Below, one piece after another: positions 6,201 through 6,384 of a stretch of 6,384 nt of DNA. The position numbers and the translations under genes are program-made. Origin of the DNA: Alphaproteobacteria bacterium (GTDB lineage: Bacteria > Pseudomonadota > Alphaproteobacteria > Sphingomonadales > Sphingomonadaceae); contig JAQGLD010000641.1 in assembly GCA_028293055.1 (NCBI GenBank), forward strand, positions 1 through 6,384, read 5' to 3'. The notes below the pieces were generated by a model. It searched no databases, was not told the origin of the DNA, and was given only the letters and a program-made list of their open reading frames with translations. Each line of letters starts with the position of its first letter. Position 1 is the stretch's first letter.

Positions 6201-6384
6201 CCGGCTCATTTCAGCAGGTTAACCGCCACAGAACGCGGCGGAGAAGCCCTGGGCGTTACCGATCGGCTTCAGGACAAGCTATCTGGCCGGGGAGGAACTC
6301 ACAGCAGCCGATATCATGTCAGTATTCACGCTGACTACGATGCGTTATTTCATGCCGTTCGACCTCCGTCCCTACCCTTACATC
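6201..6384 (+). pseudogene. C-terminal fragment of a glutathione S-transferase, 5'-truncated and probably frameshifted, running off the window
   Basis: From 6280 the plus strand reads YLAGEELTAADIMSV and then FTLTTMRYFMPFDLRPYPYI up to the last base. This is the hallmark of the GST all-helical C-terminal domain: the YLAG-x-x-x-T-x-ADI helix-capping segment and the following PFDL-x-x-YP-x-I. In intact GSTs about 140-150 residues precede it, including the thioredoxin-like glutathione-binding domain, and none of that is encoded upstream here. The same frame has TAA at 6220-6222. The neighbouring frame, open from 6201, reads ERGGEALGVTDRLQDKL just before 6280, which resembles the helix that normally precedes YLAG. 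A frame change around 6279 is therefore likely. Without the thioredoxin-fold domain it could not bind glutathione. The 3' end lies outside the window and may be intact. Confidence 0.6.

Noticed and set aside
1..6384. CRISPR arrays, tRNA or rRNA genes, insertion sequences
   Set aside because: No regularly spaced repeats, no cloverleaf-like segment and no transposase were seen by eye on either strand.

Overview
The window looks like chromosomal DNA of a GC-rich alphaproteobacterium. The style of the FixJ-like receiver and of the amino acid permease suggests Sphingomonadales, but this is an impression from the proteins and not a search result. The layout is: a leftward signalling block (1-4091), a divergent gap (4092-4313), a rightward permease gene (4314-5603), and a decayed stretch (5604-6384) with remnants of two genes.

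Leftward block. The first gene read leftward (4091 to 1419) encodes an apparently soluble 890-residue protein. It joins a complete FixJ-type response regulator (receiver plus LuxR/NarL-type HTH) to three PAS domains and a FixL-type histidine kinase (HisKA plus HATPase). A sensor, phosphodonor histidine, phosphoacceptor aspartate and DNA-binding domain thus sit in one chain, with the regulator half first. After an 81-bp gap, a PAS-GGDEF-EAL protein begins with GTG at 1337 and runs off the left edge. It is a cyclic-di-GMP enzyme with an altered GGDTF signature and an intact EALLR motif. The DNA in front of both genes shares the short motifs AGCCCCTA and CTACTGCAG, which may be sites for the regulator half. 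The two genes plausibly form one signalling unit in which the kinase/regulator controls itself and the c-di-GMP gene.

Rightward part. An APC-superfamily amino acid permease (AdiC-like, about 429 residues) is transcribed divergently from the signalling block. Nothing in the sequence ties its function to the signalling genes. Its start is uncertain. A perfect 8-bp inverted repeat lies in the divergent gap.

Decayed right end. After the permease there is no intact gene. A single TPR repeat of the kinesin-light-chain type is interrupted by a one-base frameshift near 5755. At the window edge, the C-terminal half of a glutathione S-transferase appears without its N-terminal domain and with a probable frameshift near 6280. 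This reads as a gene graveyard or rearrangement scar.
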